In this document: one piece after another, positions 53,638 to 62,480 of the stretch
How the letters are laid out: each line of letters begins with the position of its first letter
Position numbering within the stretch: position 1 is the stretch's first letter
Source: Streptomyces sp. NBC_00878
Lineage (GTDB): Bacteria > Actinomycetota > Actinomycetes > Streptomycetales > Streptomycetaceae
Reading direction: 5' to 3'
Length of the DNA stretch: 64,000 nt
NCBI RefSeq assembly: GCF_026341515.1
Contig: NZ_JAPEOK010000001.1
Span: 372,001 to 436,000, forward strand
The notes under the pieces: model-generated
Database searches by the model: none
What the model was told of the DNA's origin: nothing
What the model saw: only the letters and a program-made list of their open reading frames with translations
Position numbers and translations under genes: made by a program

Positions 53638-56238
53638 CTAGGTCTCACCTCCGGGCATCAGCCCCAGCTCCGTGGCGCGGGCGGCGGCCTGTCTGCGGGT
53701 GCGCGCGCCGAGTTTGTCCAGTACGGCGGAGACGTGGTTGTCGACCGTGCGGACCGACAGCACGAGCCGCTCGGCGATCTCGGGGTTGGTCAGTCCCTGG
53801 GCCAGCAGCCTCATCACCTGGAGCTGACGCTCGGTGAGGCCCGCGGGGTTGTCCCGCGTCGCGGGCAGCGGGCCGCGCGGAATGTGCCGCACACCGAGCC
53901 GCCGCAGTTCGCCGCGGACCAGGCGTCCCAACGGCTCCGCGCCGAGCGCGTCCAGACCGGCGAGGGCCGTGAGTTTGTCGTCCGGGTCCGTGCTCTCGGC
54001 GAGGGCGGCGGCGTGCTCGTACGGGCAGCCGGCCGCGCGCCAGATCTCGGCCGCCTCGCGCCAGCGTCCGGCCGTCTGGAGCGCGTACGGATGGTCCGAG
54101 CCGTCCGCCGGTACGCGGCGCCCGGCCTTGCTGAGCCAGTGGCCGAGTTCGGCGCGGTGCGGTACGGCGGACAGGCGGCACGCCTGCTCGAAGACCTCGT
54201 CGGCGGCCTCGACCATCGCCTGGTGATCGCCGCGGAGCCAGGCGGCCTCGGCGCGGGCCGCCGCGACCGGGCCGGTGCGCTGCAGTTCGCGGGTGCGGAC
54301 GGCGATCTCCCAGGCCTGGTCGAGCAGTTCGTCGCCGCCGCTCCGGCCACGGCGGACGCGTACCCGGGCCAGCACGGTCAGGGCGGGACTCCGGGCGGGT
54401 ACGGACTCGTGGGTGCCGAGCTCGGCGTGCCGCTCCGCGTCGTCCCAGGCTCCGGCGGCGAACCGGCGCAGCGCCATCGCGACATGGAGATAGCTGAGGA
54501 AGCCGAGGTGTTCCGCCCGGTCGGCCAGCGCCATGCCGGGGGCGAGGAAGCGGTCGGCCTCGGTGTACTCGAGCCGTTCGAGCAGCGTCCAGATGAGGTT
54601 GGCGTACGAGCGGCAGGCGTGCTCGACCTCGCCCGCGGCCAGTGCGACCTTCAGGCTCTCCTCCAACTGGGCGCGGCCCAGCGGGTCGCCGGCGCGCCAG
54701 CGGGCGGTGCCGACGTTGTTGAGGGCGTGCGCGAGGATCGCGTTGTCGCCGGTGCGGCGGGCCAGGACGATGGCGCGCTCGCCGAAGTCGATGGCCTGGG
54801 CGGTGCGTTCGCCCAGCATGTGGAGCTGGGAGGTGTTGCTGAGGGCGAGCGCGAGCAGCCGGTCGTCGCCCGCGTCCTCCAGTACGGCGATGGCCTCGCG
54901 CGCGGCACGCTGGGCCTCGTCGGCGTCGCCCGCCCACCAGTGGATACGGGACAGCCAGCGCAGGTCGGCGCCGAGCGCCCGGGTGTCGCCGAGGAACCGG
55001 CGCAGGGTGACCGCGTCCCGCTCGGCGTCGACGGCGGCCGCGGAATCGGCGATGGTGTAGCTCTCGACGGCGTACCGCTCCAGCAGATCGGCCAGTTCGG
55101 CGGCTTCGAACCGGTCGCGCTGTCGCAGGACGAGCCGCAGGTGGGCCGCAGCCTCGCGGTGTGCGCCGGCGCCCGCGGCGTCCCGGGCGGCATCGGGGCC
55201 GTAGCGTGCGACGGCCTCCTGGTCGCCGGCTTCCGCCGCGTGGTGGACGACGCGGGACGGGTCGGAGCCGGGCTTCGCGACGAGCGCGGCCAGGACGTGG
55301 CGGTTGAGTTCGATGCGCCGCGCGGCGGGCAGCGAGTCGGCGACGGCCCGGCGGATCAACTCGTGCCGGAATCCGGCCCGTTCGGGTGTCACGGTCAGCA
55401 GTCCGCGCTGTTCGGCGGCGGCCAGCTCTGCCACTCCGTCCGTGAACAGCGCGTCGACGAGGGGCCGTTCGACCGCTGAGGGCACCACGGCGAGCTGTTC
55501 CAGGGCGTCCCGGGTGTGGTCGTCCAGGCCGCGCAGCCGGGCCAGGACGGCGTCGACCACGGTCGGCGGAACGTCGCCGGTGCCGCCGGCCGCCACCACC
55601 TCGGCGACGAAGAACGGGTTGCCCGAGGTCACCTCGTACACCTCCGCCGGGTCCAGGCGGCTCACCGCGCTCAGTGTGCGCACGGCGTCCGGGGAGAGCC
55701 GGGACAGCGGCAGGCGGTGCACGCGTTCGGCGCGGGAGACCTGGCCGAGGAGGTGGTGCAGTGGGTGGCGGCGGTCCAGTTCGTCGTCGCGGTAGGTGAG
55801 GACCAGGAGCGCCGGGAGGCGTTCCACCCGGTGCACAAGAAACCGCAGCGCGTCGAGCGAGGCCTCGTCGGCCCAGTGCACGTCCTCGACGACGAGGACG
55901 GCCGGGTGCGGGGCGGCGGTCAGCTCCATGCGCAGGGCGTCGTACACCCGGGACCGGTCGCCGCCCACCGCGAGGGCCCTTGCCAGTTCGGCACCGACGC
56001 TGCCGACGAGGTCGCGGAACGGGCCGAGCGGCCGTCGCGTCGCCAGGTCGTCGCACTCCCCCACCAGGACACGGGCCTTCGCGGGGAGCACGGCCGGCAT
56101 GGCCCTCAGCAGGCTCGACTTGCCGATGCCCGCCTCACCGAAGACGAGCGCGACCGACCCGGCTCCATCGGCCGCGTCCCGCGCGGCGGCGGCCAGTCGG
56201 TCCAGCTCGTGGTCTCGTTCGAGGATCCCCCCATCCAC
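53638..56238 (-). CDS. LuxR-type ATPase regulator (LAL-like)
   Basis: 866 aa from GTG 56238 (VDGGILERDHELDRL); an upstream open frame to 56406 runs through a tandem repeat and is rejected. Walker A is VFGEAGIGKSSLL (~34) and Walker B VLVVEDVHWADEAS (~115). The C-terminal HTH is intact: LTERQLQVMRLLAQGLTNPEIAERLVLSVRTVDNHVSAVLDKLGARTRRQAA. Middle region TPR-like. Third such regulator in the window. Function unknown. Confidence 0.93.
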   Translation of the reverse strand: MDGGILERDHELDRLAAAARDAADGAGSVALVFGEAGIGKSSLLRAMPAVLPAKARVLVGECDDLATRRPLGPFRDLVGSVGAELARALAVGGDRSRVYDALRMELTAAPHPAVLVVEDVHWADEASLDALRFLVHRVERLPALLVLTYRDDELDRRHPLHHLLGQVSRAERVHRLPLSRLSPDAVRTLSAVSRLDPAEVYEVTSGNPFFVAEVVAAGGTGDVPPTVVDAVLARLRGLDDHTRDALEQLAVVPSAVERPLVDALFTDGVAELAAAEQRGLLTVTPERAGFRHELIRRAVADSLPAARRIELNRHVLAALVAKPGSDPSRVVHHAAEAGDQEAVARYGPDAARDAAGAGAHREAAAHLRLVLRQRDRFEAAELADLLERYAVESYTIADSAAAVDAERDAVTLRRFLGDTRALGADLRWLSRIHWWAGDADEAQRAAREAIAVLEDAGDDRLLALALSNTSQLHMLGERTAQAIDFGERAIVLARRTGDNAILAHALNNVGTARWRAGDPLGRAQLEESLKVALAAGEVEHACRSYANLIWTLLERLEYTEADRFLAPGMALADRAEHLGFLSYLHVAMALRRFAAGAWDDAERHAELGTHESVPARSPALTVLARVRVRRGRSGGDELLDQAWEIAVRTRELQRTGPVAAARAEAAWLRGDHQAMVEAADEVFEQACRLSAVPHRAELGHWLSKAGRRVPADGSDHPYALQTAGRWREAAEIWRAAGCPYEHAAALAESTDPDDKLTALAGLDALGAEPLGRLVRGELRRLGVRHIPRGPLPATRDNPAGLTERQLQVMRLLAQGLTNPEIAERLVLSVRTVDNHVSAVLDKLGARTRRQAAARATELGLMPGGET

Positions 56239-56283
56239 GCTGCGATTCTGGCACGCGTTCGCCTCGAAGACGGTGCCTCGGCG

Positions 56284-56347
56284 GGCGTAGTTGGATTCGG
56301 CTGGGGCGTAGGTGGATTCAGTTGGGGGCGTAGGTGGATTCGGCTGA
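56284..56347. repeat. Three 21-bp tandem repeats upstream of the LuxR gene
   Basis: Units with the core GGCGTAG(G/T)TGGATTC begin at 56284, 56305 and 56327. The neighbouring 3' end of the hydrolase gene contains the related TTGGATTCG (56356-56364). Confidence 0.75.
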
Positions 56348-56351
56348 CGGC

Positions 56352-57311
56352 CTACTTGGATTCGATCCGGCCGAGCGGATCGGGGCCGGCCGTCAGCGCG
56401 TCGCACGCCGCCTGCCAGGCAGGATCCCCGGGGTAGAGCTCGGTGCGGAGGTAGGCCCAGGTGAGCCGCTGGATCGCGGCCACTCGCTCGGGGTTCTCGT
56501 CCGTGGTCTCGGCGACGTCGTATCCGGAGACCCCGCCGAGCCCGTGCTCCGCGTCGAACAGGGTGAGCAGGGACTTGGGGCCCGGGGAGAGGACGTACGG
56601 ATCTGCGTGCCAGTCCGCGCCCGCGACCGTCAGGTGGGCAGAGGTGTCCTTGTCACCGGCGACCACGAGGGTGGGCGTCGTCATCCCGGAGAAGTCCGTG
56701 GTCAGGAGGAAGGGGAAGCTCTCGGCCACGGACTCGGTGAGGGCATCGCCGCCCCTGCCGGGCGCGGCGAGCAGGACACCCGCCTTGATGCGGGGCTCGG
56801 CCAGGTTCACTTCCATTCCGTCGTGCGGATCTGCGAGCCGGGCGCCGAGCAGCAGGCTCGCGGTGTGTCCGCCCATCGAGTGCCCGGCCACCGCGACCCT
56901 GCTCCGGTCCAGGCGCCCGAGGAGCTGCGGGACGGCGGCCTCGATCTCGTCGAGCCGGTCGAGTATGTGCTTCATGTCCTCGGCCCGTGATCGCCAGAAC
57001 AGGGGCGCTCCGGGGGTGGCGGGATCCAGGCTCAGTGTCGTGGAGCTCAGATGGGTGGGCTGGATCACGACGAAGCCGTGCGCCGCCCAGAAGTGGGCGA
57101 GGGGGGCGTAGCCGTTCAGCGAGGAGAGGTGGTTCGAGTAGCCCTGACCGTGCGAGAGGAGGATGACGGGCAAGTCGCTCCCGGTCACGGGGGCGGAGAC
57201 CCGTACCTCCAGGTCCACGGCTCGGCCGGGGGCCGGGAGCACTACGGGAGCGACCGAGAGGACGGGCGTGGGCGGAGTGAGAGTGTCGGCCGGGTACGTG
57301 GATGCACTCAT
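56352..57311 (-). CDS. Alpha/beta hydrolase (PET-hydrolase/chlorophyllase-like)
   Basis: 319 aa. Oxyanion-type motif LLSHGQGYSNHLSSL and nucleophile AVAGHSMGGHTASLLLG (Ser in G-H-S-M-G), with Asp in TLVVAGDKDTSAH and His in FDAEHGLGG. There is no signal peptide, so it is cytosolic. Substrate unknown. Its promoter (57425-57454) carries two copies of the TetR operator, so it is the likely target of the divergent TetR gene. Confidence 0.9.
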   Translation of the reverse strand: MSASTYPADTLTPPTPVLSVAPVVLPAPGRAVDLEVRVSAPVTGSDLPVILLSHGQGYSNHLSSLNGYAPLAHFWAAHGFVVIQPTHLSSTTLSLDPATPGAPLFWRSRAEDMKHILDRLDEIEAAVPQLLGRLDRSRVAVAGHSMGGHTASLLLGARLADPHDGMEVNLAEPRIKAGVLLAAPGRGGDALTESVAESFPFLLTTDFSGMTTPTLVVAGDKDTSAHLTVAGADWHADPYVLSPGPKSLLTLFDAEHGLGGVSGYDVAETTDENPERVAAIQRLTWAYLRTELYPGDPAWQAACDALTAGPDPLGRIESK

Positions 57312-57406
57312 GATGCGTATTTCCCTTCGATGGCCTCTGCCGCCGGTCTCGTTCGGCCGGCGGCGGGCAAGGCGGACAGGAGCGTCCGGCTTCGACTACG
57401 CTTAAG

Positions 57407-57421
57407 CGGAGCGCCGTTCCG
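57407..57421. promoter_or_regulatory. TetR operator, copy 1
   Basis: CGGAGCGCCGTTCCG, inverted-repeat ends CGGA and TCCG with 7 bp between. Lies just downstream of the hydrolase -10 box. Confidence 0.65.
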
Positions 57422-57424
57422 ATT

Positions 57425-57454
57425 AATATACGGAGCAGCGTTCCGCTTAGTCAA
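57425..57454 (-). promoter_or_regulatory. Hydrolase promoter
   Basis: On the minus strand TTGACT (57454-57449), an 18-bp spacer and TATATT (57430-57425). Start expected near 57418, giving a ~107-nt leader to the ATG at 57311. Operator copy 2 fills the spacer. Confidence 0.75.
57431..57445. promoter_or_regulatory. TetR operator, copy 2
   Basis: CGGAGCAGCGTTCCG differs from copy 1 at two positions and begins 24 bp from it. Being within the -35/-10 spacer of the hydrolase promoter, its occupancy should block polymerase. Confidence 0.65.
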
Positions 57455-57476
57455 CGGCCGTCGACAGGAGAGCGTG

Positions 57477-58073
57477 GTGCCCCCTACAAGCCAGCCCGGG
57501 GAAGGGCGGGCCCGGAGCAAGCGGGCCGACGCGCTACGCAACCAGCAGACGCTGCTCACCGCCGCCGCCGAGGTGTTCGTCACCTCCGGCATCGATGCGC
57601 CGATCCGTGAGATCGCGGCCAGAGCGGGCGTCGGGATGGGGACGATCTACCGCCACTTCCCGACCCGGGCGGATCTCGTCGTCGCCGTCTACCGCCACCA
57701 GGTCGAGGCATGCGCCGAGGCCGGCCCGAGCCTGCTGGCCGGCGCCGACTCCCCGCTCGCGGCGCTGCGCCAGTGGGTCGACCTCTTCGTCGACTTCCTG
57801 GTCACCAAGCACGGACTCGCCAACGCGATGCAGTCGGACACCAGCGGCTTCGACGCGCTGCACTCCTACTTCCTCGACCGCCTGGTGCCCGTCTGCGCGC
57901 AGTTGCTCGACGCCGCGGTCGACGCCGAAGAAATCAGGCCCGGCACACAGGCCTACGAACTGATGCGCGGCATCGGCAACCTCTGCATCGGGCGGGACAG
58001 CGACCCCCGCTACGACCCTCGCCGCCTGGTCGAACTGCTCCTTCGTGGACTGCAGCGACCGCAGCCCCTCTAA
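57477..58073 (+). CDS. TetR family repressor of the divergent hydrolase
   Basis: 198 aa. Two GTG codons follow AGGAG; 57477 gives 6-nt spacing and is preferred over 57474. HTH: LLTAAAEVFVTSGIDAPIREIAARAGVGMGTIYRHFPTRADLVVAVYRHQ. The C-terminal region (WVDLFVDFLVTKHGLANAMQ) matches the SCO1402-like TetR_C group. Divergent from the hydrolase with paired operators between them. Confidence 0.94.
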   Translation: MPPTSQPGEGRARSKRADALRNQQTLLTAAAEVFVTSGIDAPIREIAARAGVGMGTIYRHFPTRADLVVAVYRHQVEACAEAGPSLLAGADSPLAALRQWVDLFVDFLVTKHGLANAMQSDTSGFDALHSYFLDRLVPVCAQLLDAAVDAEEIRPGTQAYELMRGIGNLCIGRDSDPRYDPRRLVELLLRGLQRPQPL

Positions 58074-58096
58074 ATCCTGTAGTCGATGCACGCCTC

Positions 58097-58126
58097 TTGA
58101 TGCTCAACAGTTTCGCTGCATAGGAT
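58097..58126 (+). promoter_or_regulatory. Rhamnosidase promoter
   Basis: TTGATG, an 18-bp spacer and TAGGAT. Start expected near 58133, immediately before the operator at 58140. Confidence 0.65.
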
Positions 58127-58139
58127 CGTTCACAGTCGA

Positions 58140-58153
58140 TTGAATCGTTTCAA
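58140..58153. promoter_or_regulatory. LacI-type operator before the rhamnosidase
   Basis: TTGAATCGTTTCAA, a 14-bp near-palindrome (12 of 14 symmetric) with central CG, the hallmark of LacI-family sites. It lies just downstream of the predicted transcription start. Confidence 0.65.
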
Positions 58154-58223
58154 ACGACGTCGTGCTCGCCGCTTCGACACCCGCATCCATGCACGACGCA
58201 CGTACGCAAGCAAGGGGCCACAG

Positions 58224-61200
58224 ATGACCAAGGGTTGGAATCGCCGCGTCTTCCTCCGCACCTCCGTCGCCGGAGTGGGCGCCTCCGCCGCTCTCGGCTC
58301 CGGGGCCGTCACGACCGCCGCCGCGTCGGCGGGGACGGCCGCCGACGCCTCGCCGAGCGGCCGACTGCGCGTCGAGCGCACAACTGTCGAGTACGCCGAG
58401 ACGCTGCTCGGCACCGAGGTCGAAAAGCCCAGACTCACCTGGGAACTGGCCGCCGAGGGCCGTGGCGCCCGGCAGAGCGCGTACCAGGTGAGAGTGGCGC
58501 TGAGCGAGAAGGCGCTGCTTCAGGGGCGGCGCATGGTCTGGGACTCCGGGCGGGTCGCGTCGGACCGTACCGTCGGCGTCGTGTACGCGGGCCCCGCCCT
58601 GCTGCCGCGCACCCGCTACCACTGGCAGGTCAGGGTCTGGGACGGCGAGAACCGACCGTCGGCGTGGAGTGCTCCGCGCTGGTGGGAGATGACGTTCCCG
58701 AAGGACGCCTGGGAGGGCTTCTGGATCGGTGCGGACGCCCCGCCGAAGCCGCCGACGTTCGACAGCGCTTCCTGGATCTGGTCGGCCGGTTCGAACTCCG
58801 GCGGCGCGCCCGTCGGGTCCCGCTGGTTCCGTGGCGCGTTCACGCCGCCCGCGGGCGCGGAGATCCGCAAGGCCACGCTGCTCGCCACGGCCGACGACGA
58901 CTTCATCCTGTATCTCGACGGCGGGCAGGTGGTGGACCAGCCCGAGGAGACCGATGCCTGGCGGAAGGGCCATCTCGTCGACGTCACCGAGCAGGTGCGT
59001 GCGGCCGGGTCCGGACCGATCGTGGTCGCCGCGCGGGCGACGAACCGAGGCGGCTCCGACAATCCCGCGGGTCTGCTCGTACGGCTCATCGTGGAGACCG
59101 GAACGGACACGGTCGAACTGGTCACGGGTAAGGGGTGGCGCTCCGCCGAGACCGAGCAGGACGGCTGGCATCGGCCGGAGTTCGACGACGGTGCGTGGCC
59201 CGAAGCGGCCGTGCTCGCGCCGTACGGGCAGGGTCCTTGGGGCACAGGCGTGTCGCTGTCGTCATCCGAGCTGCCGGCGCCGCTGCTGCGACGCGAGTTC
59301 TCCGTCTCGAAGCCGGTGGCACGCGCTCGCCTCTACATCAGCGGCCTCGCCTACTACGACGCGGAGATCAACGGCGAACGTGTCGGCCGCCAGGTCCTCG
59401 ACCCGGGCTTCACCGACTACGACGAGACAGTGCTGTACGCGGTGCACGACGTGACGGATCACCTCCGGCGGGGCACCAACGCGATCGGCGTGACCCTCGG
59501 CCGAGGCTTCTTCGGCATGAAGACATTCAACGTGTGGCACTGGGACAATCCGCCGTGGCACGGCGAGCCGCGGCTCCTCGGCCAGTTGGAGATCGACCAC
59601 CCGGACGGTTCCCGCACCACGGTCGCCACGGACGACCGGTGGCGGATCACCGAGGGCCCGACCCTCTCCAACTCCCTGTACGCGGGCGAGACCTACGACG
59701 CGCGCAAGGCACCCGCAGCCTGGAGCCGCCCCGGATTCGACGACAGCGGCTGGCAGAAGGTCCAGCGCCAGGAAGCCCCGAAGGGCACCCTGCACGCGCA
59801 GCCGCACGACCCCATCGAGATCACCGATACCGTACGCCCGGACTCCATCAAGGAGTTGAGCGAGGGCGTGTACGTCGTCGACATGGGCCGCACGATGGCC
59901 GGCTGGACGCGGCTGACCGTGCGGGCCGACGCCGGGACGACAGTGCGGCTGATCCACGGGGAGAAGCTGAAGTCCGACGGGAGCGTCCACGCCGAGACCG
60001 GGCACGTACCGGGCCGGTTCCAGACCGACGAGTACGTGTGCGCGGGCGGCGGCGCCGACGAGGTGTGGGAGCCCAAGTTCTCGTACAAGGGCTTCCGTTA
60101 CGTGCAGATCAGCGGACTGCCCGCCAAGCCGAAGCCGTCGCAGGTGGTGGGCCGTGTCGTCCACACACGCGTGGCGTCGACGGGCACCTTCGCCTGCTCC
60201 GAGCCGTTCTACGAGCGGCTGGAGAAGGCGATGCGGCGCACGGTCCTCAACAACCTGCACGGCATTCCGACGGACACGCCGATGTACGAGAAGAACGGCT
60301 GGACCGGTGACGCGCAGCTGGGCGCACCCGTCATGACGTACGCGCTCGGGGCGCACCGCTTCCTGTCGAAGTGGCTCGGTGACCTGAAGGACAGTCAGAA
60401 TGCCGCGGGGCAGCTGCCGGTGATCGTGCCGAGCGGCGGCTGGGGCTACAACGAGCTCGCGCCGGCGCCGGAGTGGACGACGGTGTACCCCTTCCTGCTG
60501 CGGGAGATGTACCGCGTCTACGGGGACGAGCGTCTGGCCCGCGACCACTGGGCGCCGCTGACCCGCTACCTGGACTGGGAGCTCGCCCGGCTCCAGGACG
60601 GACTCGCGGTGACCGCCCTGGGCGACTTCCTGCCGCCGGGCTACGGCGGCAACCCGCCCGAGGACACCCGGCTGACCGCGACGGCGTATCTGCACCGGGC
60701 ACTCGTCGGCACCGCGGAACTGGCGGATCTGCTGCGCGAAGCCGAGGTGGCGGACCGCTACCGCAAGGCCGCCGCCTCGCTCAAGGAGGCGTTCAACACG
60801 GCCTTCCTGGGCCCGGACGGCCACTACCGCACGGCGAAGGACCCCGAATACCGGCAGACCAACAACTGCATTCCGCTCGCCTTCGGGCTGGTCCCGCCGG
60901 GCGCCCGCGCCACGGTCGTCGACTCGCTCCTCGCCGACATCAAGCAGCGCGGCAACCATCTCAACACCGGCGCGCTGGGGACGAGCGTGCTGCTGCGGCA
61001 GTTGTCCGCGCAGGGGCACCCCGAGGTGGCCCACGCGATCGCCATGCAGCGCACGTACCCGAGTTGGGGTTACTGGTTCGAGAACGGCGCCGACACCATG
61101 TGGGAGATGTGGCCGCTCGACTCCCGTTCCCGGTCCCACTACTTCCAGGGCACGGTCGTGCAGTGGCTGTACGAGAACGTGGCCGGGCTGCGCCCCGGGG

Positions 61201-61499
61201 ACGCGGGCTACCGGACCTTCACGGTCCGCCCCGACGGCGGCACGGGCGTGGACTGGGCCCGTACCTCGATACACACGGTGCGTGGTGAGGCTTCGGCGGC
61301 GTGGTCGGTCGTGGGCGGTTCGACACGGCTGTCGGTGCGGGTGCCGGTCGGTTCGACGGCCGAGGTGTACGTGCCGGCGCCGAGCCGCCCGGCCGTGAAG
61401 GCACCGGGCGGGGCGAAGTTCGTGCGCGTGGAGCCGGGGTTCGTGGTGTACGAAGTGGCCCACGGCGGCTGGGAGTTCGTGGCGCGGGCCGCCGGGTGA
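58224..61499 (+). CDS. Tat-secreted GH78 alpha-L-rhamnosidase with CBM67-type domain
   Basis: 1091 aa. ATG 58224 has AAGGGG 7 nt upstream; the frame from 58140 would run through the operator and is rejected. A twin-arginine signal is RRVFLRTSVAGVGASAALG. Residues ~180-340 (SWIWSAGSNSGGAPVGSRWFRGAF) match the rhamnose-binding CBM67 domain of Streptomyces avermitilis Rha78A. The (alpha/alpha)6 domain carries the acid Glu in YEKNGWTGDAQ (~690) and a second Glu in NGADTMWEMW (~960). A C-terminal beta domain follows. It releases L-rhamnose from plant polysaccharides or glycosides outside the cell. Confidence 0.95.
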   Translation: MTKGWNRRVFLRTSVAGVGASAALGSGAVTTAAASAGTAADASPSGRLRVERTTVEYAETLLGTEVEKPRLTWELAAEGRGARQSAYQVRVALSEKALLQGRRMVWDSGRVASDRTVGVVYAGPALLPRTRYHWQVRVWDGENRPSAWSAPRWWEMTFPKDAWEGFWIGADAPPKPPTFDSASWIWSAGSNSGGAPVGSRWFRGAFTPPAGAEIRKATLLATADDDFILYLDGGQVVDQPEETDAWRKGHLVDVTEQVRAAGSGPIVVAARATNRGGSDNPAGLLVRLIVETGTDTVELVTGKGWRSAETEQDGWHRPEFDDGAWPEAAVLAPYGQGPWGTGVSLSSSELPAPLLRREFSVSKPVARARLYISGLAYYDAEINGERVGRQVLDPGFTDYDETVLYAVHDVTDHLRRGTNAIGVTLGRGFFGMKTFNVWHWDNPPWHGEPRLLGQLEIDHPDGSRTTVATDDRWRITEGPTLSNSLYAGETYDARKAPAAWSRPGFDDSGWQKVQRQEAPKGTLHAQPHDPIEITDTVRPDSIKELSEGVYVVDMGRTMAGWTRLTVRADAGTTVRLIHGEKLKSDGSVHAETGHVPGRFQTDEYVCAGGGADEVWEPKFSYKGFRYVQISGLPAKPKPSQVVGRVVHTRVASTGTFACSEPFYERLEKAMRRTVLNNLHGIPTDTPMYEKNGWTGDAQLGAPVMTYALGAHRFLSKWLGDLKDSQNAAGQLPVIVPSGGWGYNELAPAPEWTTVYPFLLREMYRVYGDERLARDHWAPLTRYLDWELARLQDGLAVTALGDFLPPGYGGNPPEDTRLTATAYLHRALVGTAELADLLREAEVADRYRKAAASLKEAFNTAFLGPDGHYRTAKDPEYRQTNNCIPLAFGLVPPGARATVVDSLLADIKQRGNHLNTGALGTSVLLRQLSAQGHPEVAHAIAMQRTYPSWGYWFENGADTMWEMWPLDSRSRSHYFQGTVVQWLYENVAGLRPGDAGYRTFTVRPDGGTGVDWARTSIHTVRGEASAAWSVVGGSTRLSVRVPVGSTAEVYVPAPSRPAVKAPGGAKFVRVEPGFVVYEVAHGGWEFVARAAG

Positions 61500-61563
61500 G
61501 GTGACGCGTAGGCGGTGAGGCGTGGGCGTGAGGCGGCGGGAACGGCGATCGCCGATCGGCTTT

Positions 61564-62301
61564 CTAGGACGCCGTGCGGGATTCGAGGTCGGTTCGGGTG
61601 TCGTTGCCGTAGACGCCTGATTCGTCGCCGCGGATGCCGTACCAGAGCTGGAAACGGGCCACCGCCGCGGTCAGTGTGGCGTCGTAGACGCCGCTGGCCG
61701 TGCCGCCCTCGTACACGTTGGGGATACGGAGCAGCCGTTCCTGAAGGTCGCTCACCTCGGGGCCGCTGGCACCCTCTCGGAGGGTGCCGGCGCCGTCGGG
61801 GTCGGCGGCGGGCTGGGACGGCGACGGGGCTGACGATGCGGCCGGGGGCGGCGCCTCCGCTGTGTCGTCGGTGGCGCTTCTGTCCCAGGTGAGCAGAAGA
61901 GCCGCGCTGAATCCCGCCAGGGCGGCGGCCACCGCGGCGATGGCGACGGCCGCGCGGCGGAACAAGGACGTGCGGCCACCGTGCGCCGTCGTACGGGCGA
62001 CTCGGCGGCCGTGTGTGTCGTGCGGGTCGCCCGGGTAGTGGCCGTCGTCGCTCGCGAAGTCCGCGATGACGGGCGGCAGTTCCTGGGTGTCGTCCTCCGC
62101 CGTCCGGGGCAGGGCGGCGGAGGACTGCGTTCCCTGGACCGCGACCGCGATGACCTCGTATCCGTCGTCCGAGTCGCGTTCTCTCTCCTGGGCCTGGCGC
62201 ACCAGCTCCGACAGGGCTCCTGACCGGCGGCGGCGCATGACGTGGGTCGGTTCCAACGCCGACCGGTTCGGCGGCAGTTCGGGGTCGTACGGTGTCGACA
62301 A
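61564..62301 (-). CDS. Membrane-anchored peptidoglycan-binding-domain protein
   Basis: 245 aa from TTG 62301 (GGAG 6 nt away; the start could instead be further upstream, to 62376). A cytoplasmic segment (MRRRRSGALSELVRQAQERERDSDDGYEVIAVAVQG) precedes one TM helix (AAVAIAAVAAALAGFSAALLLTW). A Pro/Ser/Ala linker leads to a C-terminal PG_binding_1 domain (LREGASGPEVSDLQERLLRIPNVYEGGTASGVYDATLTAAVARFQLWYG). Similar proteins accompany Streptomyces cell-wall genes; function not known. Confidence 0.85.
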   Translation of the reverse strand: MSTPYDPELPPNRSALEPTHVMRRRRSGALSELVRQAQERERDSDDGYEVIAVAVQGTQSSAALPRTAEDDTQELPPVIADFASDDGHYPGDPHDTHGRRVARTTAHGGRTSLFRRAAVAIAAVAAALAGFSAALLLTWDRSATDDTAEAPPPAASSAPSPSQPAADPDGAGTLREGASGPEVSDLQERLLRIPNVYEGGTASGVYDATLTAAVARFQLWYGIRGDESGVYGNDTRTDLESRTAS

Positions 62302-62480
62302 CCTGCTCTCCCTCCGGGCGCTACTGATCCGGGCGCTACTGAGCAGTGGTACGGGTACCCCCGCCCGGAAGTTCAACAGCGGCCCACCGAGTTGACCGGT
62401 GATCGGCGTGCGCGGAGGCTCACCGGGCGAGCCCCGCCGCCCGAAGGACGTGAGCGGCGGCGGAGCCCACCCGGTGCCTG

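Noticed and set aside
58140..58223. TTG start for the rhamnosidase at 58140
   Set aside because: It would add a basic stretch before a proper Tat signal and translate the operator; the ATG at 58224 has a good ribosome site.
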